64,000 nucleotides of DNA, taken from NCBI GenBank assembly GCA_029817715.1, contig JARUPY010000537.1:744001-808000 (forward strand). Direction: 5' to 3'. This stretch comes from Melastoma dodecandrum (Eukaryota; Streptophyta; Magnoliopsida; Myrtales; Melastomataceae). Positions 21,480 to 32,350 of this stretch are shown piece after piece. The notes below the pieces were generated by a model, which was given only the letters and a program-made list of their open reading frames with translations, was not told the DNA's origin and ran no database searches. How positions within the stretch are numbered: the first letter of the stretch is position 1; every line of letters starts with the position of its first letter. The position numbers and the translations under genes were made by a program.

Positions 21480-24400
21480 TCAGTGAGCCAAGGCTTCAAT
21501 GGATCGGAGCTTCACTGCGGCCTCGCGCATGTTCATCCTGTCTCCGGGTGACTCCCGGGAACACCCGATCCCAACTTCAAACAGCTTCCTCAGACATTCT
21601 GTCACCCTCCGAGGAGCACTTGCAAATAGACTGGGATCTGCTACTTCTGTTACCCTTTCTGGCAGTGCCGCCTCGCAATAGCTACGAATGTTCCGAGCGT
21701 CCTCGAACATCTCGTCTGTTGGCCTCTTCCCTGTGAACATCTCCAGCAAAAGGATCCCATAGCTGTAAACGTCGCCCTCCCTCGTCATCTGGCTTCCCAT
21801 CCCATACTCTGCACATTTACCGACCTATATTACAAGGCACCACAAAAATAGATCCGGAAGCACATCTGCACTAAATTTACTCACCTGGGGGGCTGTAGCC
21901 GATTGTCCCTCTCACCCCCACCGAGCTTACTTGCGGAACGACATCGGTACCATAAAAAATCCTAGAGAGGCCAAAATCACCAACATGTGCTGTCATCTCC
22001 GCATCCAACAGAATGTTGCTCGGCTTGATATCACAGTGAATCACTGGCGTCTCACACTCGTGATGGAGATACTCCATCGCACAAGCAATATCGATGGCGA
22101 TTTTCAGCCTTTGGATTATGTTTAACTTATGTTCCCCTCCCCCGGCCACAATTTCGGGATGCAGCCATTCGTCCAGGTTTCCATTTTCCAGGTACTCATA
22201 CACAAGGGCCTTGAAGTCGTTACCTTGAAAGTCAATGGTTGAGCAGGCTGTGAAAATCTTTACGAGATTTCGGTGTCTAATATTCCTTAATGCTTCACAC
22301 TCTGCCACAAAGGATCTCGAAGCTGCTCGATTTTTTAGGTTGAGAACCTTCATGGCTACAATTTGATCGCCATCTCTAAGGATGCCTCTGTAGACGGAAC
22401 CGAAATTGCCAACACCGATCAAGTTGTTTAGGTCGAATCCTCTGGTCGCTCTATGTATATCTTCATAGGAGAGTTGCGGAAAAGTGCCTCTTTTCACGAA
22501 CTCGGATTGTGGCTTCAGCCTTCTTGTTCTGTTTCTCTTCATGAAGATGTATAATGCCAGCAACGATAGTACAACAAACAAGAGCCCAATCGCACAGGCT
22601 GTCGCAACGATCTTTGCAAATGAGAAGTTTCTCTTGCGATTCAATATAGGATTAGGACAGTTTGGTAAGTTTAGAACCGAAGTACCACCGCAAAGTCTGT
22701 CATTTCCCATGACCGAGATTCCCGTGATGTTTAAGAAGACTCCTTGATTCGGGACTTCTCCCTCGAACATGTTGAAAGACAAGTTAAGATACGTAAGGTT
22801 GAAATCTATTAGGAATTTAGGAATCACACCGGAGAAGTTATTCCGGGACAAGTCCACATATTGAAGTCCTCTCAATGGACGTAGAAATGGAGAGATGTTG
22901 CCTTTGAACAGATTATTTCCCATGTACAATTCCTCCAAGCTAGTGCATTGTCCGAGGGTGTCCGGGACTTCTCCAGACAATCTGTTATCCTGCAAATACA
23001 ATCTCCCAAGGTTGTTTAGAATACCGATTTCATCTGGTAGGGCACCGGTGAGTTTATTCTTCGACAAATCCAGGTAAATCGCTAAGGAAGATATACTGAG
23101 GACTTATGAGGGTATAGATCCACTCAGGTTGTTGCGAGAGAGATCCATCCTAAGCAAGCTTCGGCATTGTCCAAGGCTTGACGGGATTCTCCCTCCCAAT
23201 TCATTTCCTGCCAATGAAAGTACCGTCAACATTGTCAAATTTCCGAGGGAAGATGGGATTTCCCCAGAGAATCCACAATAATTTGCTGAAAGGTACTTCA
23301 ACTTGTGAAGCTTGCTGACTTCACCAGGGAGGATACCGGTAAATGGGTTCCGGCCTATTAATAGCGTTTCCAGGTTACGCAGATTTCCAATGCTCGAAGG
23401 GATATTTCCAGTCAGTCGATTAAGGGTGACAAACAATATATTCAAATTGAATGACAAGTTCCCAATAGACTGAGGTAATGTGCCCCCAAAATTATTGGCA
23501 TTGAACGTCAGAAGCCTTAGCTCGGTGGAGTTGAGTGACTCGACAAATTTCAAGTCCCCTTGCTTGCCGCTACCCAATTGGTTAACAGAAATACTCAACC
23601 ACTGCAACTGATTTAGACGACTGAGATCTGGCACTGAACCACTGAAGTTGTTAGTGGCCATCGACAGCCTCAGCAGACTAGTTGCATTCCCTATTGAAGG
23701 AGGAATTAGGCCGGTCAAATGATTATAATCTAAATTGAGGTTCTGAAGATTAGGAAGTGTGATTCCGAGATCCTGCGGCAGACTGCCCTCGAGTCGGTTC
23801 CCTGCAAAGCCTATATGGGCCAGAGTGGTTATGTTATAAATGGAGGAGGGTATGGTTCCCGTAAAGGAGTTCCTTCCAAGTAGAAGCCACCGCAATTTCT
23901 GCAATTGCCCAAGAGATGCTGGGATGGATCCCCTGAAAGCGTTGTATGTTCCGTCAATGATCTCCAAAGACGACAAGTTGCTGAAGAAATCCAGGAACTT
24001 CCCAGTGAAATTGTTGTAGGAGATAGTGAAGCTACGAAGCTCCAACAAAGCGGCTAGTCCACGGGGTATTTCTCTAGAAAGGGCACTTTTTTTCAGACAA
24101 ATGTATCTAAGGTTCGTGCAGGCCGAGATATTCTCTGGGAGCTGGCCCGTGAAGGAGTTAGTTTCGAGGTTCAACACCCTCAACCTGTGCAGGTTGCCGA
24201 TTTCAGGCGGAATCTCGCCGGTGAAGCTGTTGTTTTCGATGTCTATGGTTCTGAGGAAGCTGAGATTACCGATGAATGGTGACAACGACCCCCCGAGCCC
24301 CAAGTTCGGAAGCGCTATGCGGGTGACGTGTGGATGACGACGGCCGCAAGTGATGACCGGCCAACGACAGAAGTCGACAGAGTCGTTCCACGAGCTAAAG

Positions 24401-24555
24401 ATCTGGTCGGGGTCGTCGAAGATTCGGCTCCTGAACTCGAGCAAGGCAGCACGATCTGTTCCGTTGCTGCCTGGCGCTCCCTGCACCAACAAAGACCGGA
24501 GGAAAAGCAGAAAAATTAACACAACAATCACAACGTGGGATTTTGGGGAATCCAT
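21480..24555 (-). pseudogene. LRR receptor-like kinase with one nonsense codon
   Basis: This is the tandem partner of the receptor kinase at 10602-13717 with the same layout: exon 1 24555-21885, exon 2 21808-21480, intron GTGAG...GCAG in the same kinase position, phase 1. The 999-codon frame carries a true ATG, signal peptide, LRR cap, LRRs, membrane segment and a complete non-RD kinase (GVGNFG, VAMK, HCD, DFG, PPEYG). The only lesion I see is TAA at 23106-23104, codon 484. The intact gene has CAA (Gln) there in I-P-S-Q-V-L-S-I, and the frame continues unchanged on both sides. One C-to-T change explains it. As it stands the gene would give a secreted LRR fragment of 483 residues without membrane anchor or kinase. 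A sequencing error or a segregating allele cannot be excluded. A 9.35-kb MULE lies 114 bp upstream. Confidence 0.92.
23104..23106 (-). other. Premature TAA stop, codon 484
   Basis: TAA occupies the place of CAA in the paralogue, followed in frame by GTC CTC AGT. It falls in the LRR domain, about half way along the protein. Confidence 0.93.
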
Positions 24556-24620
24556 GAAATGATCGGTGCTTATTTAATCTCGTGTTACACACGGAATAAT
24601 ATCAATTGAATTGGATAAAT

Positions 24621-24628
24621 ATTATATA
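24621..24628 (-). promoter_or_regulatory. TATA-like box of the second receptor kinase
   Basis: On the minus strand the sequence reads TATATAAT, 66 bp upstream of the ATG at 24555. It lies between the start codon and the MULE end at 24670, so the core promoter seems to have been left in place while the upstream DNA was displaced. Confidence 0.45.
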
Positions 24629-24659
24629 GCAAATCCTTTTCCATTCGTGTTTCACGGGA

Positions 24660-24669
24660 CCAGAAAATG
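24660..24669. repeat. Target-site duplication of the MULE, left
   Basis: CCAGAAAATG is repeated exactly at 34024-34033. With the terminus read as GGAAGCGG both copies are 10 bp; a 9-bp reading is possible if one extra G is counted as element sequence. Confidence 0.9.
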
Positions 24670-25431
24670 GGAAGCGGCTAACGGTACGTGCACGTAACCG
24701 TTACGTAGTTTACTAATTAATACTAAGGAAAAGTAGTAAAATTTAATAATAGTTGACCGTTACTAACGAAGTCAACGCGAAAGTAGTAAAAAAAGTAGTA
24801 AATTTTACTACTTTTCGGTCAACCTTTAGTAAAGTCAACGCAAAGGTAGTAAAAAAGTATGTAAATTTTACTACTTCTTCACTGTTCACTCCAGTTCAAT
24901 TTTACTACTTCTGCGCTGACTTTACTAAAACATTTCCATTAGTAACGTCAACGCAGATGTAGTAAAAAAAGTAGTAAAATTTACTCCTTATTTTACAACT
25001 TCTGCGTTGACTTTACGAAATTTTTTCGTATTTTAGTAAAGTCAAACCAGTTGTAGTAAAAAAAGGAGTAAAATTTACTACTTTTTTTACTACATCTGCG
25101 TTGACGTTACTAACGGAAATGTTTTAGTAAAGTCAACGCAATTTTAGTAAAAAAGGTAGTAAATTTTACTACTTTGGACTGTACGAATGACGCCGATAAG
25201 TAGTATCTGTTTACTAATTCTGGAGTTTTTGTTAGTAAAAAGCCCTTCCTCGTAGTAATTTTTACCAATTTTGAGCCCTTTTTACTAAAAAAAGTAGTAA
25301 TCAGTTACTAAAAAATGAAGTCGTTTACGAATAGATTTACTACTTTGAACAGTGTTCCCGAACCTAACACCGACCCTATTTATGTTGTGAAATTACATCT
25401 CTACCCTGGTTACTACACTTGTTACTAATTT
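24670..25431. repeat. Left terminal inverted repeat of the MULE (762 bp)
   Basis: It starts GGAAGCGGCTAACGG and ends cttgttactaattt. The partner is 33262-34023, of exactly equal length, with only scattered single-base differences by eye (about 1%). The outer ~40 bp include the palindrome ACGTGCACGT. The body is an array of agtagtaaa.../...tttactact and gtcaacgca/tgcgttgac units. The inner end carries cgaacctaa and gtgaaattaca..tctaccct, shared with the palindromic element at 16611. Confidence 0.93.
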
Positions 25432-26053
25432 ACTAAACATATTACTAAATTTGTGGATCATACTGTTGAATTGCGTAAATATTACTAATGTAATTACTAA
25501 TTATGAGGTGTATTAGTCGTAAAATTTACTAACGTTCAGAAACTCTCATCCGCATTTAATATAATATTGGTAAAGCAATTGTCGTTGGATTTGGGTTTCC
25601 TGGCTACACGTCGCCCCCGATTTCCTGCTGCAGCTCGGGTGCTACCCAGATCTTCAGTTCGCGGTCATCTTCAACCCAGAGACATTCCGCAGGTCATCCT
25701 CCGAGATCTTCGGCCGGAGGGCATCATCCGAGGTCTTCTGCATCATCCCTCCTCTTCGGCAGCAGCTGGAATTTGCTGGTCATCTTCTTCCGCCCCAACT
25801 GGTTCGACAGGGGAGTGTTGTTGAGCTGCAGCCGGTTCATCTGGTTGGAATTGTGTTGGTTTTTGGCTTTGGGTCGTCGTTGGTGGGAAGAAATGAAAAG
25901 TGTATTGAAAGCGGAGAAGTCGAGATTCGGTGAAGAACATGATGTTGATCTTGCATTTATTATTCATCATCCCTAATGTATTGATAACCTTTAATCATTA
26001 CTGTGAATGTAGGTGACCATGATGTTCAGCACTTCTTCAATATAATCAGTGAT
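25432..26053 (+). other. MULE leader between the left repeat and the transposase
   Basis: This 620-bp stretch should hold the transposase 5' leader. A GC-richer part (25570-25830) has open frames without a recognised domain. A good acceptor (gtgaatgtag, AG at 26011-26012) precedes the transposase frame, so an intron with a short 5' exon upstream is possible. I could not fix the donor. Confidence 0.4.
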
Positions 26054-28150
26054 ATGAACGAAGAACAGATGTTGAATATGTGTTTTAGTACTGCCGAAGA
26101 AGTTGAAGAGTTCATTAAAATGTATGCAATGGTTCATGGGTTTTCTGTTCGGAAAAGAGATCGGCAGAAATTAAGAAACGGTGAATGCGTGATGAGAAAG
26201 TGGGTTTGTTCAAGGGAAGGCGGATGTTCCGATGTGCCTATGTTGACAGCGAGAAGTCGGGTTCGTGCATCTGTGAAGAATGGTTGCAAGTGTTTCTTTA
26301 AAGCGAGAGTGGAGGTTAATGGGCAATGGAATTTCGTCGCAATTAAGTTGGAACACAATCATGACATGGTGAGCGAATGTCTGTCATATTTTATGCGAGA
26401 AAGGCGGCAAGTTAGCGACGAAGATATGACATTTGTCCGTCGAATGCTTGACGTTGGTTTTAGACAGTGTGATGTTATGCGACTAGTAGTACACGCATCT
26501 GGTGGACATTCACGTGCCGGTTTCCTATTGAAGGACCTAAATAACCGGAAGTTGAAGGAAGACTCTGCTGGGGTAGCTGGTCGTTGTGATTCAGTCCTTG
26601 CATATCTCCTATGTAGGAGGAACAGTGACAGTGGTATGGCGTTCAAATCACATGTGGAAAATAATGAAGTGACACGCATATATTGGGCGGACAGTACCTC
26701 AATCACTGATTACCAATCATTCGGCGATGTCGTAGCACTAGACTCAACGTTCAAGACAAACAATTATGGAATGCAAATGGTGATCATCGTCGGTGTCAAT
26801 CATCACCATCAAACTACCGTGTTTGGGTCTGCCTTGATGAGTTATGAAACCATTGCGGACTACACTTGGCTCCTACGTACTCATACACAGATAATGGGAG
26901 GAAAACATCCGGTCAGCGTGGTCACTGACGCGGACAAAGCGATGATTGCTTCAGTGAGAGAAGTATGGCCATTGTCAAGGCATAGGTTATGTCTGTGGCA
27001 TTTTAGTCGGAATATCAATTGTCGTGTACAGGACCCTGGAATGCGAGCCCGTCTTTCGTCATTCATGTACAATAGTAGACCAAGTGAGGAAGTTGAAGAG
27101 GAGTGGTCGTCTTTACTTAGCCATACAGGATCCATAAGCGTTAGATGGCTACAACAAATTTATGCATGCCGACATATGTGGTGGCAAACGTATCTTCATG
27201 GTCATTTCTGGGCAGAACTTAGAAGCACTCAACGATGCGAACGAATGCATCGTTACATGAAGGGATATGTCGACAGCAAACATAAACTGCATGACTTCGT
27301 TAACAACTTCGAGCGCGCAGTTGCTGATCTTCGTCACAAGCAATACGAAGAGGACTTCAAATCAATGCATAAGGCATTCAGGCCAAGTACGATGTTGCGT
27401 CGACTTGAGGAGGATGCAAGTCAGTTGTACACCCTCAGTTCTTTCCGTAGAGTTCAGTCAGAAATGAAAAAGGAAGCTCGTTTCTATGTGGAAGATTTAG
27501 TCGACGGGAATATAGCGAGGGTATACAGTATTTCGTGTTATGACGGCGAGCGTCGATGCGTGCAAGTGTCATCTGCAAAACAAAATGTCCAACTCAGCTG
27601 CAGCTGCTTACATTATGAGACATTTGGTTTTCCGTGTGCACACCTCTTCCACGTGATGAAAATTGAAGGATTCTTCACCATACCAAAGCATCTAGTCAAT
27701 AAGAGGTGGACAAAGTTAGCAAAAAGTGCAAATCCTGAAGTTGCATCTGGCTGTGAATACGGGGTGGACATCAATAGTTTACGACAAGGTATTCTCCTGA
27801 CCGCATGCCGGCGTATGTGTTTTCTTGGTGGTTCATCAGAAAAAGCATTTCGAATGCTGCAAAAAAAGATTCTGTCACTAACGTTGGAGTTGGAGAGTAG
27901 TACTGTGGAAAATGAAGGCGTAAGAAGTATTGATGATTGCGTGACATTTAATTTCGGTAACCAGCTTAAAGAGTATGTCTTTCACGGTATGAATGAAGAA
28001 ACCTGCACGGGTCCCTCTGAACGGGGTTATGATCGGGGCATGAATAACGAGAAACGGCCGAATGTATGTAGCGAATCTTCTTCCGGATCAGGCGAGGATA
28101 TGCGTTGCGAAGATAACTCCGTTTATGGTCAGTGGAATATGTACCCTTAA
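26054..28150 (+). CDS. mudrA-like: MULE transposase (mudrA/FAR1-like)
   Basis: The frame encodes 698 residues from the ATG at 26054 and catalyses cut-and-paste movement of the element. Order: an N-terminal FAR1/MuDR-type zinc-binding domain (about 10-105, with K-W-V-C-S-R-E-G, G-C-K-C-F-F-K and the closing H-N-H), the MULE catalytic domain, and a SWIM zinc finger (C516-x-C518 ... C528-x-H530). The likely DDE triad is Asp in V-A-L-D-S-T-F-K-T-N (about 230), Asp in V-T-D-A-D-K-A (about 292) and Glu in R-C-E-R-M-H (about 396); C-L-W-H-F lies between the last two, as is usual. The frame is open to 26003 with no ATG, and an acceptor at 26011-26012 suggests a possible upstream exon adding a few residues. 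No stop or frameshift is seen. It converges with the protease gene, leaving 539 bp between stop codons. FAR1/FHY3 transcription factors derive from such transposases, but the flanking repeats make this the mobile form. Confidence 0.95.
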   Translation: MNEEQMLNMCFSTAEEVEEFIKMYAMVHGFSVRKRDRQKLRNGECVMRKWVCSREGGCSDVPMLTARSRVRASVKNGCKCFFKARVEVNGQWNFVAIKLEHNHDMVSECLSYFMRERRQVSDEDMTFVRRMLDVGFRQCDVMRLVVHASGGHSRAGFLLKDLNNRKLKEDSAGVAGRCDSVLAYLLCRRNSDSGMAFKSHVENNEVTRIYWADSTSITDYQSFGDVVALDSTFKTNNYGMQMVIIVGVNHHHQTTVFGSALMSYETIADYTWLLRTHTQIMGGKHPVSVVTDADKAMIASVREVWPLSRHRLCLWHFSRNINCRVQDPGMRARLSSFMYNSRPSEEVEEEWSSLLSHTGSISVRWLQQIYACRHMWWQTYLHGHFWAELRSTQRCERMHRYMKGYVDSKHKLHDFVNNFERAVADLRHKQYEEDFKSMHKAFRPSTMLRRLEEDASQLYTLSSFRRVQSEMKKEARFYVEDLVDGNIARVYSISCYDGERRCVQVSSAKQNVQLSCSCLHYETFGFPCAHLFHVMKIEGFFTIPKHLVNKRWTKLAKSANPEVASGCEYGVDINSLRQGILLTACRRMCFLGGSSEKAFRMLQKKILSLTLELESSTVENEGVRSIDDCVTFNFGNQLKEYVFHGMNEETCTGPSERGYDRGMNNEKRPNVCSESSSGSGEDMRCEDNSVYGQWNMYP

Positions 28151-28689
28151 TTGGAAATTTCGACAGCATAACTGCAGAATATGGACAAAGCCACAACCTG
28201 TTCATTTACTTACAAAAGGTACATATGTCAAAATGACTTTTCCATAATCAAAGCTACATGTTTCAGTATTTCTACTTCTTTTGACCAGGTTGGTAGCTGT
28301 TACAACAAAGGGCTACAAAAGTGTGGCACAAGTTGACTGCAACGTAACCTACATGGTGATGTTAGGGTATGCTACTGCCATGTTCAGGATGCCTGTCATC
28401 AGTCCTTTGTCTATCGACGTGCATCCCATGTTGAAGCATCACTGCTATCTGGCTTCTTACTCTTCTTGTTGGCATCATCTTTAAGTTTCTGTTGTACTCT
28501 TTTCTTAACCTCATTCCCAGGCCATTTGATCATACTAACAACGAGCCTCAACCTGTCAGCAATGCCTACGGTCTAAACCGCACGTACAATGGCATGTAAT
28601 CAAAGCTGTTAGTGCAAACATAAGAGAGAACACCTTATCCAGAATTCACCCATGCCTCAACTCCAACACAGGTGGGACGATCTTTATGA
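28151..28689. other. Convergent 3' region between the two MULE genes
   Basis: I see nothing coding in this stretch. It should contain the 3' ends and polyadenylation regions of both transcripts, which may overlap. Confidence 0.4.
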
Positions 28690-31600
28690 CTATAATGCGA
28701 ACTGTGGGAAAGACAATAATGCTAGGAATCATTGGATGCACTTACCATTTCCTCAGCACGTAATGGGGGTTCGGCCAATGTCATGAATTTCATGACATAT
28801 ATTCCGCATTCGGTCCTGCAGACGCAGCAATACAGAATTTCTGTAACGCCTGCAACCACTTCATTATGTTTAATATGTAATCGGAAAGCGGGCGTTTCAC
28901 GTACTCGTTCCCGGCGGCCATCTGGTCGGGGACGTTCGGCGGATATTTAATTTTTCCAGCTGCAAATGTCTGGTAATTGATACCCCTTTGCCTTGGATTT
29001 CACACGATTCTCTTCCATAACGACGCTTAGAAGCTTCATTACACGATGATGAAGCTGTGCTCTACCCCCGGCGTTGGACAGTTTTTTGTACATTGTGTCC
29101 ATTATGAGCACTTCTTTTGTCCTGAATGACACAATCTGTAATGCCCAATGTGATTCCACGACACATAGCGGTATGAAAACCTGCATACGGGCAACGCACA
29201 TTCACTTTCAGAAACAAAGAACATGGCATTGTACGTACATTACGAAATGTATGACTACCGGGAGATAGGGACAAAGATAGCTACATGGAGGGGGTGCTTA
29301 CCCATTGCACTTCCTGGTTCTTCCCAATGTGAGACTTGAAGTGCGCATATAAGGCTGCGGCATTATCTTTGGTTATGACGGGCATTTTGGCAGCACTATA
29401 CTGCGTCGCTGCAAGATTCTGAGATCGGCTGTTGGTTAGATCAGGCTACCGTAATGAGGATGAGGGAATTCATGTTTATGAGCACTTACCCCTAACCAAC
29501 TTGGAAGGTACCAAATCCTTTTCTTTTCGGGATCCATGCTACTCTGAAGTATCACGGCGTGGAAGTCTATAATCTGCAATAACGAATAGTGGCGCATACA
29601 CTCTAATGGGTTACTCCTAATTTAAGGATAGTAATTGAAGAGGTAAGCTTACATCGCTGTCTATCCATCTTCGTGGCAAAAGCGATAGCATCGCATGCCT
29701 ATTAACGTGTGCGGACTCGGTCATACAAAGACATTCACTGCAAGAAATAATATCCAAGCCAACATGTTCACCAAACTTAAACAACATCCCAATATCCCAA
29801 TATCCGAAGACAGTGACACTAACCTATTGTCTCGGTCCTCATTCCAAGCATACTCAATGACAGACCATTGAGCCGGTGAAAATGTTTTCAGCTCACTAAC
29901 GGGCACATCCACTGGGAAGTATTTTTGCAGTGCCTAATCATCACAAATTACAACAATCCATAAACCTATTAATCGTCATGATGGTCACAGTCGAGTCACG
30001 AGGAGTGGGTATGCTGCAGTCCATTTATACCTCAGGGATGGACGACCGTCCACGCTTTCTTGTCCTTGTTACCGGCTTAGGCGGCACAAATGGTGAGCAG
30101 TTAAATGAGGACGGCTTCCTGTCTGCCGTTCGACGCGTGGTCTTTCTATTGAAGACAGCTGTTGTCGATGACCCACTTTCCTGTGAAACATATTGCAGGT
30201 TACATAAATGTCAAAGTAATGAACTTCGTTAACAAAAAAAATTTGATTCACTTTCACCTTCAAATGCACTTCAACCACTTCTGGATCATCATCCATGGGA
30301 TGCTCTGCATCGTCATTCACTTGAGTGGTAGGAACAGTATCAGCTGCAGCACGAAATTGTTCTCCTATCAAATCCTTCTCCTCTGCTGTTCCTGTGGGTG
30401 TTCCCGTGCCTTCATCATTCAGTGCGCCTTCTTCCACTACCTTCTCCTTTCCTTTGTTCCATTGCAGCAAAATGTTTACACCCTCCTCGGATTTAGTTAG
30501 GCTGAAGTCAGATTCAGACGCAATGTTACACCTCACAGCACCCGGAGGATCCAGCATTGCAGATAGTTTATCAAGAGCTCGCGCAAGTTGTGCTTCACGT
30601 GGGTCAGAGTACTCATCGGAGCCTTCTGGCAAATTATGTGGCATCTGAGGAGGATGATACGGGACCAAGCTCTTCTCCGACATCATACAGGAGCCTACCT
30701 CGACAATAGGAATACTGGTGTCCCTGACTGGCACACCGGAGTCTGTCGGTGGAGAAATCGGCTTCGACACATGTTCAGCCGGGTTCACATCAGCCATTTT
30801 ACGTGTGCAACCTTCATCAACACCCTCGAATGCATGATCTTCCTTTTCGCCTCCTACGACCTTCTCCTCAGACTTACCATGATCTTCTTGCATAACAGGA
30901 TGACCTTCTCGATGTCTTTCTCGTCTAAGTTCTCTTAGAATAAATCCCAATTTGCGGACGATGTGCTCATTCGTAGCGTGGAGTCTCATAACAGAAAGTT
31001 CCACATTCTGCTTAGAATATAATGCCGATAATCAGTAATTCAAAATCAGGTAGATAAACCAAATGATAAACACATACAGAGCACACTACGAAATGAAGCA
31101 TACCTTTAGACGACGCAGCACCACATCCATCTGCCCACCTTGGGTCGCAGCGTCCACTTCTTCGTCGGCGTTACTTTCAACTTCGCGGGATTCCTGTAAA
31201 GGGACACAATCAGAATATGACCCGACGACATGTCAAAATTACAGAAGTACACATGCAGTAGGCGGGATAATCGTACAAGTTCAGCAAGATCAGCATTTGC
31301 AACTCGGAATATGGCCTTCAGCCGGTCATCGTCCCAATCCTGGCATAAAGGAGTACTCCTGCTCGCAGTTCTTGACGTGCTCTCCTCCAATGACTTCTTG
31401 CAAGCGTAAAACATCTGGTGGATTTAAAACAGTATCATCAACACAAGCACTTGTTGACATTAATAATTACAAACTCAATACAATGAATAAGCAACACACA
31501 CAGCTAGATAAACCTAAACATTCTCACCAGCAGGAGATGCACACAGCCACCTATATACTTTGCATGATGTCCTTTGAAGGCCCTCACTTGGCTACATAGA

Positions 31601-32350
31601 GTATCGACCACATGAGTGGCCCAGTCAAACTTGCAGATGGAGCCGACGTCGCGTGTCGCGAGCAGGTACTCCTTGTCGATGTCGAACGCCGTCGTGGGGC
31701 ACAAATATGATCCTAGTATGAATAATACAACCTCCACTTTCCATACGTCGTCGGCCTGCTCTCTTCTCATCATGCTACTTTCCACGGACTTAAGAGAAAT
31801 CTTACCCCTCTTCAGATGCGTCTTCAGCTCCTCGTGGACGGTATCCATGTGTCCGCTAAACGGGACACTTACTTTCGTAGCCGGAACGCCAAACACCGCC
31901 TCCACATCCGAAGAGAGCATTCGATGTTCCACACCGTCGATGACCATAACCCTCTTAACAGGGTCGAACAACTTCAGAAGACACTTCAAGGCGTTGTGAT
32001 GGACTTGCCGACTTGCCAGATGCAGTAGCCCTTCAAATCCTAGATCAGACAGCGCAGCCCTCTTGGCATCGTTAAAAGTATTCAGCACAGCTAACAACTT
32101 CCGCGGACTACACCTTGTATAAAGATAATCCTGTAACAATATATCCGCGAACACCTCAGTAATAGAATCGGGAATACTGCCAACACTCACAACAAATGGT
32201 CATCATCATTACCTTCGGTTTTCGGACACCCTTCGCCTTCCCCTTTTGAGCAGATGCTGGTGTGTTACCTTCAATTCCACCTTCTCCAGGATCATAACCC
32301 GCTGCCTCATGTGAATATTCTCCAAGCAAATCAGCAAAATCTCCGTCCAT
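28690..32350 (-). CDS. Ulp1/C48 cysteine protease-like protein of the MULE
   Basis: Reconstructed exons: 32350-32213, 32130-31528, 31414-31277, 31193-31104, 31007-30258, 30180-30031, 29933-29824, 29737-29653, 29573-29490, 29400-29302, 29180-28905, 28815-28746, 28701-28690. All introns are GT..AG with consistent phases, giving about 867 residues. The N-terminal half has the F-E-G-L-L-H-L block common in transposon-linked Ulp1 proteins. The middle is acidic and disordered-looking, followed by a basic patch (T-R-K-R-G-R-S). The C-terminus is a Ulp1 (SUMO-protease type) fold: W-I-D-S-D, catalytic His in S-H-W-A-L-Q-I-V (codon 29150-29148), Asp in I-M-D-T-M, Gln in V-P-D-Q, Cys in E-C-G-I-Y-V-M-K-F (codon 28808-28806). 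Exon 11 has one base too many: a run of five A (28955-28951) breaks the frame. The short last exon is the least certain. Its substrate is unknown; deSUMOylation is only the family inference. Confidence 0.85.
28951..28955 (-). other. Probable one-base insertion (A5 run) in the protease gene
   Basis: Upstream coding ends S-W-K-N-stop. Reading four A in place of five gives S-W-K-I-K-Y-P-P and leads straight into V-P-D-Q and the donor GTACGT at 28904. Alternatively a small extra intron ending in tttgcag (AG 28962-28961) could repair the frame. A homopolymer sequencing error is also possible. Confidence 0.6.

Noticed and set aside
21877..23067. Second half of the broken receptor kinase as a separate kinase gene
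   Set aside because: It begins with a non-ATG codon right after the premature stop and continues the same frame and LRRs, so it is part of one gene.
24753..24962. 69-residue ORF found identically in both terminal repeats (also 33731-33940, opposite strand)
   Set aside because: It is a by-product of the inverted terminal repeats; the sequence is low-complexity V/N/T/K from the AGTAA array, with no domain.
26003..26053. Transposase start at 26003
   Set aside because: That codon is GTG, and a splice acceptor lies just inside it; the first in-frame ATG is 26054.
28732..28950. Short plus-strand ORF at the MULE 3' region
   Set aside because: Antisense to the last protease exons, which carry the catalytic Cys motif on the minus strand.
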